Positions 53,171 through 63,078 of a stretch of DNA of 64,000 bases are shown here, one piece after another. The stretch's first letter is position 1. Every line of letters starts with the position of its first letter. The stretch spans positions 62,001 to 126,000 of the forward strand of contig CAYVTD010000002.1 in the NCBI GenBank assembly GCA_964454445.1. The letters are read 5' to 3'. Source of the DNA: CAYVTD01 sp964454445. Its GTDB lineage: Bacteria; Bacteroidota; Ignavibacteria; Kapaibacteriales; UBA2268. The notes below the pieces were generated by a model. The model was not told the origin of the DNA and ran no database searches. It saw only the letters and a program-made list of their open reading frames with translations. Both the position numbers and the translations under genes were made by a program.

Positions 53171-55195
53171 ATGAGAAAGTGCTTTTTGCTTTTGTTTGTG
53201 CTGATTGCATTAGTTAATATTGCTGAAGGCAAATCCTTAACTCTCATATCTGGAATTACTCTCGACTCTGCCTCAAAAAAACCAATAACCGGTGTCGAGA
53301 TATCCATTATTGGCAAAGACACTTCAATTTCGGTGATAAGCGACAGAAATGGTATGTTTTCTATTGAAGTCAAACCCGGGAAATACACTATTAAAGCTAA
53401 GTATCTGTTGATAAACGTTTATAAAGATGATAATATCAGTATAAAAGCACAAGAACATAAAGAACTCGATATAGTTTTCAATCCCAGCAACGATAGAGAT
53501 AAGCAAATCTCAACTGTTTCGAGCGATGAATCCAATTTATCAGAAAATCAGTTTTTAATAGAAGAGATTAGTAGAACATCAATATTAGGCAATAAAGAAA
53601 AAGTAAAAGAAGCCGAGCCAGACAAGATTGGAAGAATGATGACACGCTCACTGACTTCAGCAATACCCGGCTTGGCAAAGGAAACACCTCTTAGTACAGA
53701 TTATATAACAAAAGCCATCCCATCTAGTGATGCAGATCCATTAATGCCAGCTGAATCTTATGAATCTACCGATATAGAAGCTGGCTCAGCAATAAAAACG
53801 GAGGTAGCATCTGGAGGTAGTTTAGCGAAGGCAAGTTCCGCGGGGGTTTTAACTTCAGGCGAAGTCAACGATTTCAGAAAATGGGATATGTGGAACGATT
53901 TCGCTGAAAATGAACTGAAAAATCACGCAGAGTTTTGGAAGATTAAACCAGGTAAAAGATTTACTGTTCAAGTCTTGAATCGTTCCCAACTTCCTTTAGT
54001 CGATTGTTTCGTCGAGTTGCTCTATAACAATAAAATTATTTGGGTCGCAAAAACTGATAATACCGGCAAAGCAGAACTCTGGACTAATATTTTCCCAGGT
54101 AGCCATTTAGATAATGAAAACTTATCAATTAGAGTCAATTCAAACGGTAACTCGAAATCGATTAATGATATTAAAGAATTTAAAAATGGGATAAACATAG
54201 TCCAATTAGACGAAAAGTGTAATAATCCTAATAATGTCGATATTATGTTCGTTGTCGATGCCACAGGCTCGATGGGAGATGAGATAAATTATCTCAAAGC
54301 AGAAGTAACAGATATCATTGGTAAACTCGAAAAGAAGTTCCCAGCTTATGCTTTTCGAACAGGAAGCATATTTTATAAAGATGTTCTCGATGATTATCTC
54401 ATTAGAAAGCTTGATTTGAATAGAGACATAAGAATAACATCTCAGTTCATAAATGCGCAAAATGCATCTGGTGGGGGGGATTACGAAGAGGCGGTTGAAG
54501 AAGCTTTGTTGTGTGCTGTAAATGAAGTTAATTGGAGTAAAGAAGCTGTTGCAAGAATTTGTTTTTTGATTTTAGATGCCCCTCCTCATAATAATCCCGT
54601 AGTCTTGGAAAAAATTAGGGAAATAAGTGCCGTAGCCGCAATGAAGGGTATCCGAATCATTCCTGTTGTTTGCAGTGGAGTTGACAAAAAAACGGAATAC
54701 TTGATGCGGTCTCTCAGCTTGATAACCAATGGTACTTATGTCTTTTTAACAGACGACAGTGGAATTGGTAATCCTCATATCAAACCAACAACCGACAAAT
54801 ATGATGTTGAGCTTTTGAACGACTTGTTTATTCGGCTTATTGGACAGTTTTCGAGCGTTCCTGATTGTGGCAAAGAAAACTTCCTTGTCGAAAGCGAAAT
54901 AAATGAGAACATTTTCAACAAAGACGAAAATCGTCTTGACGATACTAAGGACAGTTGGGTTAAACCATTGAAATGTTATCCAAATCCATCTAAAGGCGAG
55001 ATTACTATCGAAATATTAAGTGACCTTGACGAAATTTTTATCGTCGATATAGCAGGCAAAATCCTTCAGAAATATGAACGCCCATACAAAGGTAGCGAGT
55101 CGTTCGATCTATCGCGTTATCCTACTGGGGTATATTTTATAAAATATATGAAAGAAAACAAGTGGGGATGTGAGCGAGTAATTCTTATTAGATAG
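53171..55195 (+). CDS. Secreted von Willebrand A protein with regulatory-like and T9SS domains
   Basis: 674 residues, signal peptide about 1-20. Residues about 25-110 are a carboxypeptidase-regulatory-like domain (GITLDSASKKPITGVEISIIG), about 110-255 a polar linker, and about 355-560 a von Willebrand A domain. It contains the metal-ion-dependent adhesion site DATGS (363-367), plus the downstream FLILDAPPH stretch. The C-terminal part (LKCYPNPSKGEITIEIL...FDLSRYPTGVYFIKYM) is a T9SS sorting domain. VWA domains bind proteins through a metal ion, so adhesion or complex assembly at the surface is a natural guess. ATG at 53171 with GGGGA upstream. Next in line on the same strand is pyrC, 125 bases on; they need not be related. 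Confidence 0.85.
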   Translation: MRKCFLLLFVLIALVNIAEGKSLTLISGITLDSASKKPITGVEISIIGKDTSISVISDRNGMFSIEVKPGKYTIKAKYLLINVYKDDNISIKAQEHKELDIVFNPSNDRDKQISTVSSDESNLSENQFLIEEISRTSILGNKEKVKEAEPDKIGRMMTRSLTSAIPGLAKETPLSTDYITKAIPSSDADPLMPAESYESTDIEAGSAIKTEVASGGSLAKASSAGVLTSGEVNDFRKWDMWNDFAENELKNHAEFWKIKPGKRFTVQVLNRSQLPLVDCFVELLYNNKIIWVAKTDNTGKAELWTNIFPGSHLDNENLSIRVNSNGNSKSINDIKEFKNGINIVQLDEKCNNPNNVDIMFVVDATGSMGDEINYLKAEVTDIIGKLEKKFPAYAFRTGSIFYKDVLDDYLIRKLDLNRDIRITSQFINAQNASGGGDYEEAVEEALLCAVNEVNWSKEAVARICFLILDAPPHNNPVVLEKIREISAVAAMKGIRIIPVVCSGVDKKTEYLMRSLSLITNGTYVFLTDDSGIGNPHIKPTTDKYDVELLNDLFIRLIGQFSSVPDCGKENFLVESEINENIFNKDENRLDDTKDSWVKPLKCYPNPSKGEITIEILSDLDEIFIVDIAGKILQKYERPYKGSESFDLSRYPTGVYFIKYMKENKWGCERVILIR

Positions 55196-55319
55196 ATTAT
55201 TGGGTTTCTATCGATTATTTCAATATTTTTCTATAAAATATTGAATATTTCAAACTAATATCGTAATTTTACACAATTTGTCGAACGAAATATTCAATAA
55301 TTACGGAAAAAAGAAATTG

Positions 55320-56606
55320 AACATTTTTTTTAAGAATATTCGCCTTGTCAGCCCTTCTCAAAACATCGATGAGACAACTAATCTATGGGTAAGAGATGGA
55401 ATAATTGCTCATTGTTCGCCTGTAGATGCAATCCTCGACCAGGACACCGAGATCATCGATTCTGATGGTTGGGTGGCAGCGCCAGGCTTTTTTGACATGC
55501 ACGTCCATTTTCGCGATCCTGGTCAAGAACACAAGGAGAATATTAAAACAGGTTCTATGGCTGCGGCTAATGGAGGCTTTACTGGTGTTTGCACTATGCC
55601 AAACACCGATCCTGCTGTCGACAACATTGCAGTAGTCGAATATATTTTAAATCGTTCGCGCGGCTCCATTGTCGACGTCTATCCTTCTGGTGCTATTACT
55701 CAAAATAGGGAAGGCAAGATGCTGTCGCCTATGTTTGAAATGCACGAATCAGGAGCTATAATGTTTACTGATGATGGCACTTGTCTAACCGATTCATTAA
55801 TAATGAGACGTGCCTTCGATTATGCAAAAACACGCGATTTACTATTATCACAACACTGCGAAGATCACCGTTTGACAGATAACTTTGCTGCAAATGAAAG
55901 TAGAATTTCTGCAAATCTTGGCTTAAAAGGCTATCCCTCTGTTGCAGAAGAGATTATGCTCAGTCGTGATATAAATCTTGCTGAGTATTGTGGAAATTGC
56001 CGTTACCATGCCCAACATATCAGTACGAAAGGTGCTGTAGAACATATAAGAAATGCAAAGCAAAAAGGGCTCAGAGTTTCTGCTGAAGTAACACCTCATC
56101 ATTTTTCTCTGACTGACGAAGAGCTTAATAGCTATAATACCGATTTGAAGATGAATCCACCATTACGGACAAAAGAGGATATTGAGGCAATAGTTGAAGG
56201 CATCAAAGATGGTACTATTGATTGCATTGCCAGCGATCACGCTCCTCATACTCTTCATGAAAAAGAAGTCGAATTCGAGCATGCACCTTATGGTATCATC
56301 GGACTTGAGACAACTTTAGGAGTAACAATTACTTATCTGCATTTACTTAATAATATCCCACTTAACAGATTAATTCAATGCTTATCCGTAAATCCAAGAA
56401 AAATATTAAAAATAAATGATTTACTTATTAAAATAAATGAACCTGCCAATCTAACTATCTTTTCTATCAATGAGAAATGGTTTGTTGACACTAATAAATT
56501 TCTATCAAAGTCAAGAAATACTCCGTTTAAGAATATGGGCTTGTATGGACTACCTAAATATATTATTAACAACAATATGCTGCATAAATCCATTTTATTA
56601 GGTTAA
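55320..56606 (+). CDS. pyrC: Dihydroorotase, class I
   Basis: Third step of pyrimidine synthesis, cyclising carbamoyl-aspartate to dihydroorotate. The zinc motif HVHFRDPG (62-69) and ASDHAPH (about 304-310) are clear. I choose the TTG at 55320 as start because the family begins there with a short beta-strand (NIFFKNIRLVSPSQNID); an in-frame TTG at 55278 adds 14 residues without a Shine-Dalgarno site, and there is no in-frame ATG before the metal motif. 428 residues is the normal length. Other key segments are SQHCEDHRL, RYHAQHIS and SAEVTPHHF. No other pyr genes are near; the dihydroorotate dehydrogenase-like gene at 36600 is far away. Confidence 0.93.
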   Translation, partial: NIFFKNIRLVSPSQNIDETTNLWVRDGIIAHCSPVDAILDQDTEIIDSDGWVAAPGFFDMHVHFRDPGQEHKENIKTGSMAAANGGFTGVCTMPNTDPAVDNIAVVEYILNRSRGSIVDVYPSGAITQNREGKMLSPMFEMHESGAIMFTDDGTCLTDSLIMRRAFDYAKTRDLLLSQHCEDHRLTDNFAANESRISANLGLKGYPSVAEEIMLSRDINLAEYCGNCRYHAQHISTKGAVEHIRNAKQKGLRVSAEVTPHHFSLTDEELNSYNTDLKMNPPLRTKEDIEAIVEGIKDGTIDCIASDHAPHTLHEKEVEFEHAPYGIIGLETTLGVTITYLHLLNNIPLNRLIQCLSVNPRKILKINDLLIKINEPANLTIFSINEKWFVDTNKFLSKSRNTPFKNMGLYGLPKYIINNNMLHKSILLG

Positions 56607-56731
56607 TTATTTTTTTATTTATCAGTTTTATTAGATTGTTTCAAACACATATAAATATTATTGTTGTTAAACCGTTTATTAAAAGATATTGATTTAATTA
56701 ATGATATATAATTATTTTTTATAGTACAGAT

Positions 56732-56929
56732 ATGAATACCAATAAAACTAAAGATGATTCAGAGGATCGGATTTATAAGGAATTTCTTTTCAAAGAAATG
56801 AAAAGTAAACTAGTTGACAGAATCAACAACAACGATCCTCAAGTAATCAAAACAATTAAGTCTTTGCTATCGCAAAAACCTATTACTATAGAGAAAAATG
56901 CTAACAAAACCGAAAAAAAAAGAAAATAA
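56732..56929 (+). CDS. Small charged hypothetical protein
   Basis: 65 residues from ATG at 56732. The protein is very polar and helical, rich in Lys, Asn and Asp, with one amphipathic segment near IYKEFLFKEMKSKLVDRI (about 14-31). It has no transmembrane or signal segment and is not recognised. No clear Shine-Dalgarno site precedes it, and it lies alone between pyrC and a membrane protein on the same strand. The gene may be real, since the frame ends cleanly and the codon use is ordinary, but this is weak support. Confidence 0.45.
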   Translation: MNTNKTKDDSEDRIYKEFLFKEMKSKLVDRINNNDPQVIKTIKSLLSQKPITIEKNANKTEKKRK

Positions 56930-57014
56930 ATAATATTCTTGTAAGAACTGTTTTTTTTATTTAATATAATCTATATTATGTAAACTAAAATTTAAGTGAG
57001 ATTGGAGTTATTAT

Positions 57015-57590
57015 ATGAGAAAAGAAACCTATCCCCGCCTGCTTACTATCACTAGTTTGGTTTTGTTGATAGTTGTATCACGATTCATTCCACATCCGCC
57101 AAATTTTGCACCTGTTATGTCTATGGCTTTATTTGGAGGGGCGGCTTTTGCCGACAAGCGACTTGCTTTTTTAATTCCGTTGGTCGCTATGTTTGTAAGT
57201 GATATCTTCCTAGGCTTTTATGCACTTTTGCCGGTTGTGTATTTATGCTATGTTGTCGTTGTTTTCCTTGGTTTTTCGATGAGAAATAAAATTACTATAG
57301 GAAAGATAGTTTCTAATTCTATTATGTCTTCGCTTTTGTTTTTCTTTGTAACCAACTTTGCATACTGGCTGTTTAGTGGAGCTTACCCAATGAATCTTAA
57401 TGGTTTAACAATGTGCTTCACGGCTGCTATTGCCTTTTATAAATATCCAGCGTTAGGCATCGAAACTTCATTTCTTTTAAATACTTTATTTGGAACATTA
57501 CTTTATTCTGGGGCTTTATTTGGTGGATTGCATATCGCAGAAAAATTTATTCCACAAGTGAAGTTATCCCCTATCGAAGTTACTAAATAA
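57015..57590 (+). CDS. Small integral membrane protein, DUF6580-like
   Basis: 191 residues with about five hydrophobic helices. The stretch HPPNFAPVMSMALFGGAAFADKRLAFLIPLVAMFVSDIFLGF (about 27-67), the central FFVTNFAYWLFSGAYPMNLNGLTMC, and the closing LLNTLFGTLLYSGALFGG match my memory of the DUF6580 family, common in Bacteroidota and planctomycetes. The function is unknown; it resembles small-molecule transporter S-components in layout, which is only an analogy. ATG at 57015, GGAG eight bases upstream. Confidence 0.75.
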   Translation: MRKETYPRLLTITSLVLLIVVSRFIPHPPNFAPVMSMALFGGAAFADKRLAFLIPLVAMFVSDIFLGFYALLPVVYLCYVVVVFLGFSMRNKITIGKIVSNSIMSSLLFFFVTNFAYWLFSGAYPMNLNGLTMCFTAAIAFYKYPALGIETSFLLNTLFGTLLYSGALFGGLHIAEKFIPQVKLSPIEVTK

Positions 57591-57635
57591 CATTTTTTTT
57601 GTTTGACAGTCTTAACATTCTTTGTAGATAAGTGT

Positions 57636-57953
57636 ATGGAAAAGAAACTTGAAATTGATTTCATTTCGCGAAACAAGCAAGAATCTGATTATGATTGGGC
57701 AAACATTAGCTATAAAAACGAGAGGGTTGGCAAATCGCGTTGTAGAATATTAGGCGATAAATTGATTATCTATTCGATAAACATTTTCCCAGAGTTTGTC
57801 GGACAGGGATTTGGCAAAGAGTTTGTTGAAACTGCCAAGGAGCAATATTCCAAAATCATCGCCGATCGTGTGCGATCTACAGCTATTGGCTTTTGGGAAA
57901 GAGTTGGTTTTGTCAAACAGAACGAAAGCGAATGGATATATTCAAAACAATAG
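57636..57953 (+). CDS. Short GNAT-like acetyltransferase
   Basis: From ATG at 57636 (an in-frame TTG at 57603 would add 11 residues), 105 residues. The pattern FPEFVGQGFGKEFVETAKEQY contains the GNAT acetyl-CoA loop (Q-G-x-G-K), followed by TAIGFWERVGFVKQNESEW, the closing strand and helix. It is at the lower size limit for the fold. Substrate unknown. It lies between the membrane protein and an SDR epimerase on the same strand. Confidence 0.7.
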   Translation: MEKKLEIDFISRNKQESDYDWANISYKNERVGKSRCRILGDKLIIYSINIFPEFVGQGFGKEFVETAKEQYSKIIADRVRSTAIGFWERVGFVKQNESEWIYSKQ

Positions 57954-58005
57954 TATTTTAGCAGATATTAATATAATTTATATAGACCTTATTTAGGAAA
58001 AAGAA

Positions 58006-58992
58006 TTGAAAGCTTTAGTAACTGGTGCAACAGGATTTATCGGTAGTCATGTAGTTGATCTGCTCTTGAGCAAGGGCTTTGAAGTAAGTTGTACAATACG
58101 CAAGACAAGTAACTTGCGCTGGTTGGAAGGCAAGCCTTTAAAACTCGTAGAAGCATCTTTTTCAGATGTCGAATCTTTAAAAAAAGCAACAGTAGGAATT
58201 GATTATATTTTCCATGTGGCTGGCGCTACTTTTGCTCGCAATTATGAAGAATTTCTGAAAAGCAACCGCGATGCCACCCGCAATTTACTGCAAGCTGCTA
58301 AAGAAACTACTCCAGAATTGAAGCGTTTTCTTTTCGTTAGCAGCCAGACTGTTGCCGGTCCATCGGAAAGTATAGACAAACCAAAAACAGAGAAAGACGA
58401 ATGTAAACCAATTACTTCGTACGGTAAAAGCAAAAAAGCTGCTGAAGAAGAAGTTTTAAAAGTCAAAGATAGATTGCCAATTACTATTGTGCGCCCCCCT
58501 GCCGTTATCGGACCAAGAGATACAGCTATTGTTCCTATTTTCAAAGGAGTAAGCAACGGTCTTGCTACATTGATTGGATTTCGACCCAAGCATATTAGTT
58601 TAATTCATTCCGAAGATTTAGCTAGGGGAATAGTTGACGCTGCTCTCTCAGATAATACGATTGGAGAGATATATTTCGTTGCATCAAGCAAATTTTACAC
58701 TTGGGACGAAATAATGGAAATGATGAAAAAAAGTACCTGTAGAAAATTTGTTCTAAAACTCAAATTACCACATTTTTTAGTGCTTGGTGCAGGTGCAATT
58801 TCTGAGTTTTTAGGAAAATTAGCTCCAAAGCCTCCTGTTTTTAATTATGAGAAAGCCCAAGATTTCATTCAAGAGTTTTGGACTTGTTCAATCGAAAAAG
58901 CAAAGAAAGATTTCGGATACGACCAGCTCCTCCCAATGGACAAAGCTATCGACAACACATTTAAGTGGTATCGTGATAACAAGTGGATTTAA
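58006..58992 (+). CDS. NAD(P)-dependent epimerase/dehydratase-type SDR protein
   Basis: Extended short-chain dehydrogenase of 328 residues. The dinucleotide site GATGFIG is at 7-13, and the active pair Y139 and K143 is in SYGKSKKAA (Y-x-x-x-K). The start is TTG at 58006, preferred because KALVTGATGFIG follows directly and AGGA stands just upstream. The closest look is to atypical SDRs of the dihydroflavonol-4-reductase/3-beta-hydroxysteroid dehydrogenase type; a sugar epimerase is also possible. The substrate cannot be fixed. It stands 32 bases before the penicillin acylase-like gene and may share a transcript with it. Confidence 0.85.
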   Translation: MKALVTGATGFIGSHVVDLLLSKGFEVSCTIRKTSNLRWLEGKPLKLVEASFSDVESLKKATVGIDYIFHVAGATFARNYEEFLKSNRDATRNLLQAAKETTPELKRFLFVSSQTVAGPSESIDKPKTEKDECKPITSYGKSKKAAEEEVLKVKDRLPITIVRPPAVIGPRDTAIVPIFKGVSNGLATLIGFRPKHISLIHSEDLARGIVDAALSDNTIGEIYFVASSKFYTWDEIMEMMKKSTCRKFVLKLKLPHFLVLGAGAISEFLGKLAPKPPVFNYEKAQDFIQEFWTCSIEKAKKDFGYDQLLPMDKAIDNTFKWYRDNKWI

Positions 58993-59024
58993 TAAAACTT
59001 TAATTTTCCCCACCGTAATGACTT

Positions 59025-61535
59025 ATGAGCCGACTCTCAAAATTAAATGTTATTATTGCTACAATCATAAGCTTAGTTGTGATAGCAATTGCCTATCTCA
59101 TATTTGTTCTTGTTATATCTTCAATTTCCCTGCCTCCTGATTATGAAGAGATTAGTTCTTTTTCACTGAAGGACAGCATTAACATCTATAAAAATCATTA
59201 TGGTATTCCTCATATCATAGCAAAAAATGAAAATGATATTTTTTTTGCTATTGGATGGAGTCATGCACAGGATAGAATGTGGCAAATGGATGTTTTACGC
59301 CGCACTGCATCGGGACGTCTATCGGAGATTTTTGGAAGAGAGTCGGTAGCATCAGATAAATTTATGAAAATTATAGGATTAAAAAAACTATCAAAGCTGA
59401 AATATAAACAAATATCAAAAAAGTCCCGTGAAATTTTATCGGCTTATACTGCCGGTGTAAATGAATATCTCGAAAAAAACGAAAAACGGCTTGCTTTCGA
59501 ATTTGGCGCTTTGGACTATCATCCAGAAAAATGGACGCCAGAAGATTGCCTTGCTATTCAATTATTGTATGCTTTTAGCCAATCGCGAAGTTTCTGGGCA
59601 GATTTGACCCTCGGCGAGATTGCCGAGCATATAAGCAATACAAAAGCGCTTTCGCTTGTGCCTGAGTTTTCAAATATTGAACCCTGCATACTTGATACTA
59701 ATTACTATGATGTTTCTGATTCATTATTCAAGCAAGCTTACAAAACTCCTGATACTACTAAACATAATTATAATATTGGCAACATTTCACTAATGCTTGA
59801 CAATGTCAAGAATTCTTTGGGGTTTTCACTCAATCAAGGAGCAAGCAATGCCTTTGCAAGAAAGTTACGCATTGGAGACAAAACAGGTGCCATCTTAGCA
59901 AATGACACTCATAACGAACTTAGCTTACCATCAATTTGGTACCAGATGCAGGTTTCGTCAAATAAAATGAATATTACTGGAGCTACCTTTGTCGGACTGC
60001 CCTTGTTTTTTATTGGACGTAATGATAATGTCGCTTGGGGTATGACTTCAGGCTTTATAGATGATTGCGATTTCTTCATTGAGAAAATTGATCCAAAAAA
60101 TGAAAATTTTTATTTTGCTCCTAATGGAGTAAAAAAGAAGTTTCTGGTAAGCACCGACACTGTATATATTAAAAACGCCGATCCTGAGATTTTTTACACT
60201 CGTTCATCTGACCGCTCGGGTATCCTTTCTGATTTCTTGCCTGAAACTGTTGCTGGGAAATCAAACAAAAAAACTGCTTCCAGTTATCATAATACATTGA
60301 AAAAATATGTAATTAGCTTCTCATGGACAGCTCAATCGAAAAGTGATGAGATTCTTGCCCTATATCTAATGAATAAATCACAAAATCTTGTTCAGTTCAG
60401 GATGGCTCTCAATAATTGGGGTGCACCCTCTATGGTTTTTACTTATGCCGACAAAGCAGGAAATATCGGCTCAGTGCCAGCAGCCACAATCGCCACTCGT
60501 GGTGAAAATACTATCCCTACTATTCTAAATCCCGGTTGGGAAATTGGATATTCCTGGGTTAATACCAAAAGAGCTGTCTTGCCATATTTTTTTAATCCAA
60601 AAAAGAACTTTGTTTCAGCTGCTAATAACAGAATATCACGAAATCTCCCCTATTATCTATCATCTTTTTGGGATATTCCTTCTCGTTCGATTAGAATTGA
60701 CGAGCTTCTATCAAAATTTGATGAATTTACTGCCCGCGATGCACAACTTATGCAAATTGATGTACTTTCCCCTTTTGCTCGCGAGTTAATGATGTATTGC
60801 TTTCCAACATTAGTTCAGAATCAGAACCAGTTTAATGAATTAGAGAAGAATGCCCTTAGACTATTATTACATTGGGATTATCAGATGTCGCCACATTTGG
60901 CTAGCCCGCTTATCTTTAACACTTTTCTTGAAAATCTGTTACAAAATACTTTTAAAGACGAACTTGGTGATTATCTTTTTCTGAAATATTGCTCTATCAC
61001 TGGCTTTGCACATAGAAAGATTCTAGAATTACTTAAAACACAAGAATCGGAATGGTTCGATAACGTATGGACTGAGAAAAAAGAAACGCGAGAAACCGTA
61101 ATTATGCAAAGTTTTCACCAAACCATTAAAAAGCTAAAAAATCAATTCGATACTGATGATTTTAGCAAGTGGAAATGGGGCAAGCAGCACACTCTAACTT
61201 TGAAACATTTGCTAAGCAACAACATCCTGCTTAAGCCAAGTGTAACCGAAGGAACTTATGAGATGAGTGGCTGCATCACTTCTATCAGCAATTGTAGATG
61301 GCAGATTGGAGAATCTTTCGAAGTTGTTAGTGGTCCTTCCTTTAGATTTATTACTGATATGAACGGGCCTAAAGTATATATGTCTTTACCAGGGGGTGCC
61401 TCAGGCGATCCATTAAGTCCGAATTATAGCGATCAAATCCAACTTTGGCTCAATGGAGGCTTTCTTACTCTCACCAATTTACAAGAGCCTGATGAAGGAT
61501 TCGAATTAAGGACAACTATGCTTCCAGAAAAATAA
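59025..61535 (+). CDS. Penicillin acylase-family (Ntn) hydrolase
   Basis: 836 residues with an N-terminal membrane anchor (about 8-31). The family precursor folds, then cuts itself to expose the catalytic serine as the beta-chain N-terminus; here that is Ser274 in NQGASNAFARK. Flanking family stretches are GWSHAQDRMWQMDVLRRTASGRLSEIFG (about 77-104), ANDTHNELSLPSIWYQM, and NDNVAWGMTSGFIDDCDFF. Family members cleave amides such as penicillins and acyl-homoserine lactones. Quorum quenching, antibiotic resistance or lipid turnover are all possible. ATG at 59025. A bidirectional terminator follows the stop. Confidence 0.92.
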   Translation: MSRLSKLNVIIATIISLVVIAIAYLIFVLVISSISLPPDYEEISSFSLKDSINIYKNHYGIPHIIAKNENDIFFAIGWSHAQDRMWQMDVLRRTASGRLSEIFGRESVASDKFMKIIGLKKLSKLKYKQISKKSREILSAYTAGVNEYLEKNEKRLAFEFGALDYHPEKWTPEDCLAIQLLYAFSQSRSFWADLTLGEIAEHISNTKALSLVPEFSNIEPCILDTNYYDVSDSLFKQAYKTPDTTKHNYNIGNISLMLDNVKNSLGFSLNQGASNAFARKLRIGDKTGAILANDTHNELSLPSIWYQMQVSSNKMNITGATFVGLPLFFIGRNDNVAWGMTSGFIDDCDFFIEKIDPKNENFYFAPNGVKKKFLVSTDTVYIKNADPEIFYTRSSDRSGILSDFLPETVAGKSNKKTASSYHNTLKKYVISFSWTAQSKSDEILALYLMNKSQNLVQFRMALNNWGAPSMVFTYADKAGNIGSVPAATIATRGENTIPTILNPGWEIGYSWVNTKRAVLPYFFNPKKNFVSAANNRISRNLPYYLSSFWDIPSRSIRIDELLSKFDEFTARDAQLMQIDVLSPFARELMMYCFPTLVQNQNQFNELEKNALRLLLHWDYQMSPHLASPLIFNTFLENLLQNTFKDELGDYLFLKYCSITGFAHRKILELLKTQESEWFDNVWTEKKETRETVIMQSFHQTIKKLKNQFDTDDFSKWKWGKQHTLTLKHLLSNNILLKPSVTEGTYEMSGCITSISNCRWQIGESFEVVSGPSFRFITDMNGPKVYMSLPGGASGDPLSPNYSDQIQLWLNGGFLTLTNLQEPDEGFELRTTMLPEK

Positions 61536-61577
61536 AAAAAGGGCTTATGTATATTTATTTTAACACAGCCCTTTTTT
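61535..61577. terminator. Bidirectional terminator between convergent genes
   Basis: AAAAAAGGGCT (61535-61545) pairs with AGCCCTTTTTT (61567-61577), a stem of eleven with the run of A on one side and T on the other, around a 21-base loop. It fits both the rightward acylase gene and the leftward pepD gene. Confidence 0.88.
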
Positions 61578-61617
61578 CAATAAAGAAAAAAAATCAGACT
61601 AAATAATTGAGATTAAA

Positions 61618-63078
61618 TTATTTAACAGGTATATTCTTTAGTATTGCAAGAAGTAGTTTCCATGCTTTATCTACTGTTGAAATCTGGACTTTTTCGTCAG
61701 GCGAATGAACATCTACCAAGTTCGGACCAAATGAAAGCATATCCATTTGAGGATATTTTTCCCCGATTAAGCCACATTCGAGACCTGCATGAATAGCTTC
61801 GATCACTGGCTCTTTACCCCATAGATTTTTAAATACTTTTTTCGCTATATTTAAAATGGGAGAATTGATGTCTGGAGACCATGCCGGATAACCGTCTCCC
61901 AACTTAACTCTTGCTCCTCCAAGCTCAAGGGTTGATTTCACCATACTAGCTATATCAGCCTTTTCAGATTCAACAGAGCTACGCTGACTTGTTACTACAA
62001 GTACCTCATCATCTTTAGTTTCAACAATAGCGAAGTTTGTCGATGTTTGCACTAGCCCTTGTATATCTGGGCTCATTCGTATAACGCCGTGGGGCATAGC
62101 ATAGAAGGAATTAATTAACCGGGTTTGGAAATCTTCAGTCATTACTCGCTTTGGCATTTCAGTTACTGTTGCAGAAATAGAGATATTGGGCTCCTTAGTT
62201 TTCCATTCGGCAAGAATTGTTTTCTGGAAAGTGTCAATAAACTCAACAAAATATTTCTCAACAACAGCCGGCACAACTACAGTAGCAAACGCTTCGCGAG
62301 GAATGGCATTATGTTTGCTGCCACTATTAAAAGAAGATAAATTGATGTTGTATTCGTGCATAAGATTTTTAATCAGGCGGGTCATTAATTTTATAGCATT
62401 TGCTCTGCCATCGTGAATCTCTATACCAGAATGACCACCTTTCAACCCTTTGACAACGAGCTCGTAGGCGATTGTGTTTTCAGGAACATAGTCGGAATCA
62501 TAATTATAATGTCCGTTAGTATTTATGCCGCCGGCACAACCAATAGTAAAATGCCCGTCTTCTTCGGAATCGAGATTGATAAGTATTTGAGAATCAAGCA
62601 AATTTGATCCAAGTTGAATGGCGCCGGTTAGACCTGTTTCCTCGTCAAGAGTGCACAATAGTTCCAATGCCGGATGAGGAATATTGGTCGAATCGAGAAT
62701 TGCCAATCCCATTGCGACACCGATACCGTTGTCTGCACCCAAAGTCGTGCCTTTTGCCTTCACCCAATCGCCATCGATATATGGTTGAATCGGATCTTTG
62801 TCGAAATCAAATTCGACATCGGCATTTTTCTCACAAACCATGTCAATGTGTCCTTGTATGCAAACCCCTTTACGGTTTTCCATACCTATCGTAGCTTTCT
62901 TTCGTATAACAATGTTACCGAGTTTATCTTTCTGAGTTTCGAAATTGTGTTTTCTTGCCCAATCGAGGATATAGGCTGAGAGTTTTTCTTCTTTTTTAGA
63001 TGGATGAGGATGGTTGCAAATTTCTTCGAAATATTCCCATACTTTTGCAGGTTCCAGCCCGCTTAGTGCTTTAGCCAT
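61618..63078 (-). CDS. pepD: Aminoacyl-histidine dipeptidase (PepD), M20C family
   Basis: A zinc dipeptidase for Xaa-His and related dipeptides, found in the cytoplasm. I start it at ATG 63078 (486 residues), where AAAGGGA stands just upstream; an in-frame ATG at 63120 adds 14 residues lying inside the previous gene. Metal ligands are visible: His in QGHIDMV (about 76), Asp in LGADNGIGVAM, Glu pair in LDEETGLTGA, and His in AIHAGLECG (about 420). The length is that of PepD. Its start overlaps the PqqD-like gene's end by eight bases, so the two are translationally coupled. Confidence 0.94.
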   Translation of the reverse strand: MAKALSGLEPAKVWEYFEEICNHPHPSKKEEKLSAYILDWARKHNFETQKDKLGNIVIRKKATIGMENRKGVCIQGHIDMVCEKNADVEFDFDKDPIQPYIDGDWVKAKGTTLGADNGIGVAMGLAILDSTNIPHPALELLCTLDEETGLTGAIQLGSNLLDSQILINLDSEEDGHFTIGCAGGINTNGHYNYDSDYVPENTIAYELVVKGLKGGHSGIEIHDGRANAIKLMTRLIKNLMHEYNINLSSFNSGSKHNAIPREAFATVVVPAVVEKYFVEFIDTFQKTILAEWKTKEPNISISATVTEMPKRVMTEDFQTRLINSFYAMPHGVIRMSPDIQGLVQTSTNFAIVETKDDEVLVVTSQRSSVESEKADIASMVKSTLELGGARVKLGDGYPAWSPDINSPILNIAKKVFKNLWGKEPVIEAIHAGLECGLIGEKYPQMDMLSFGPNLVDVHSPDEKVQISTVDKAWKLLLAILKNIPVK

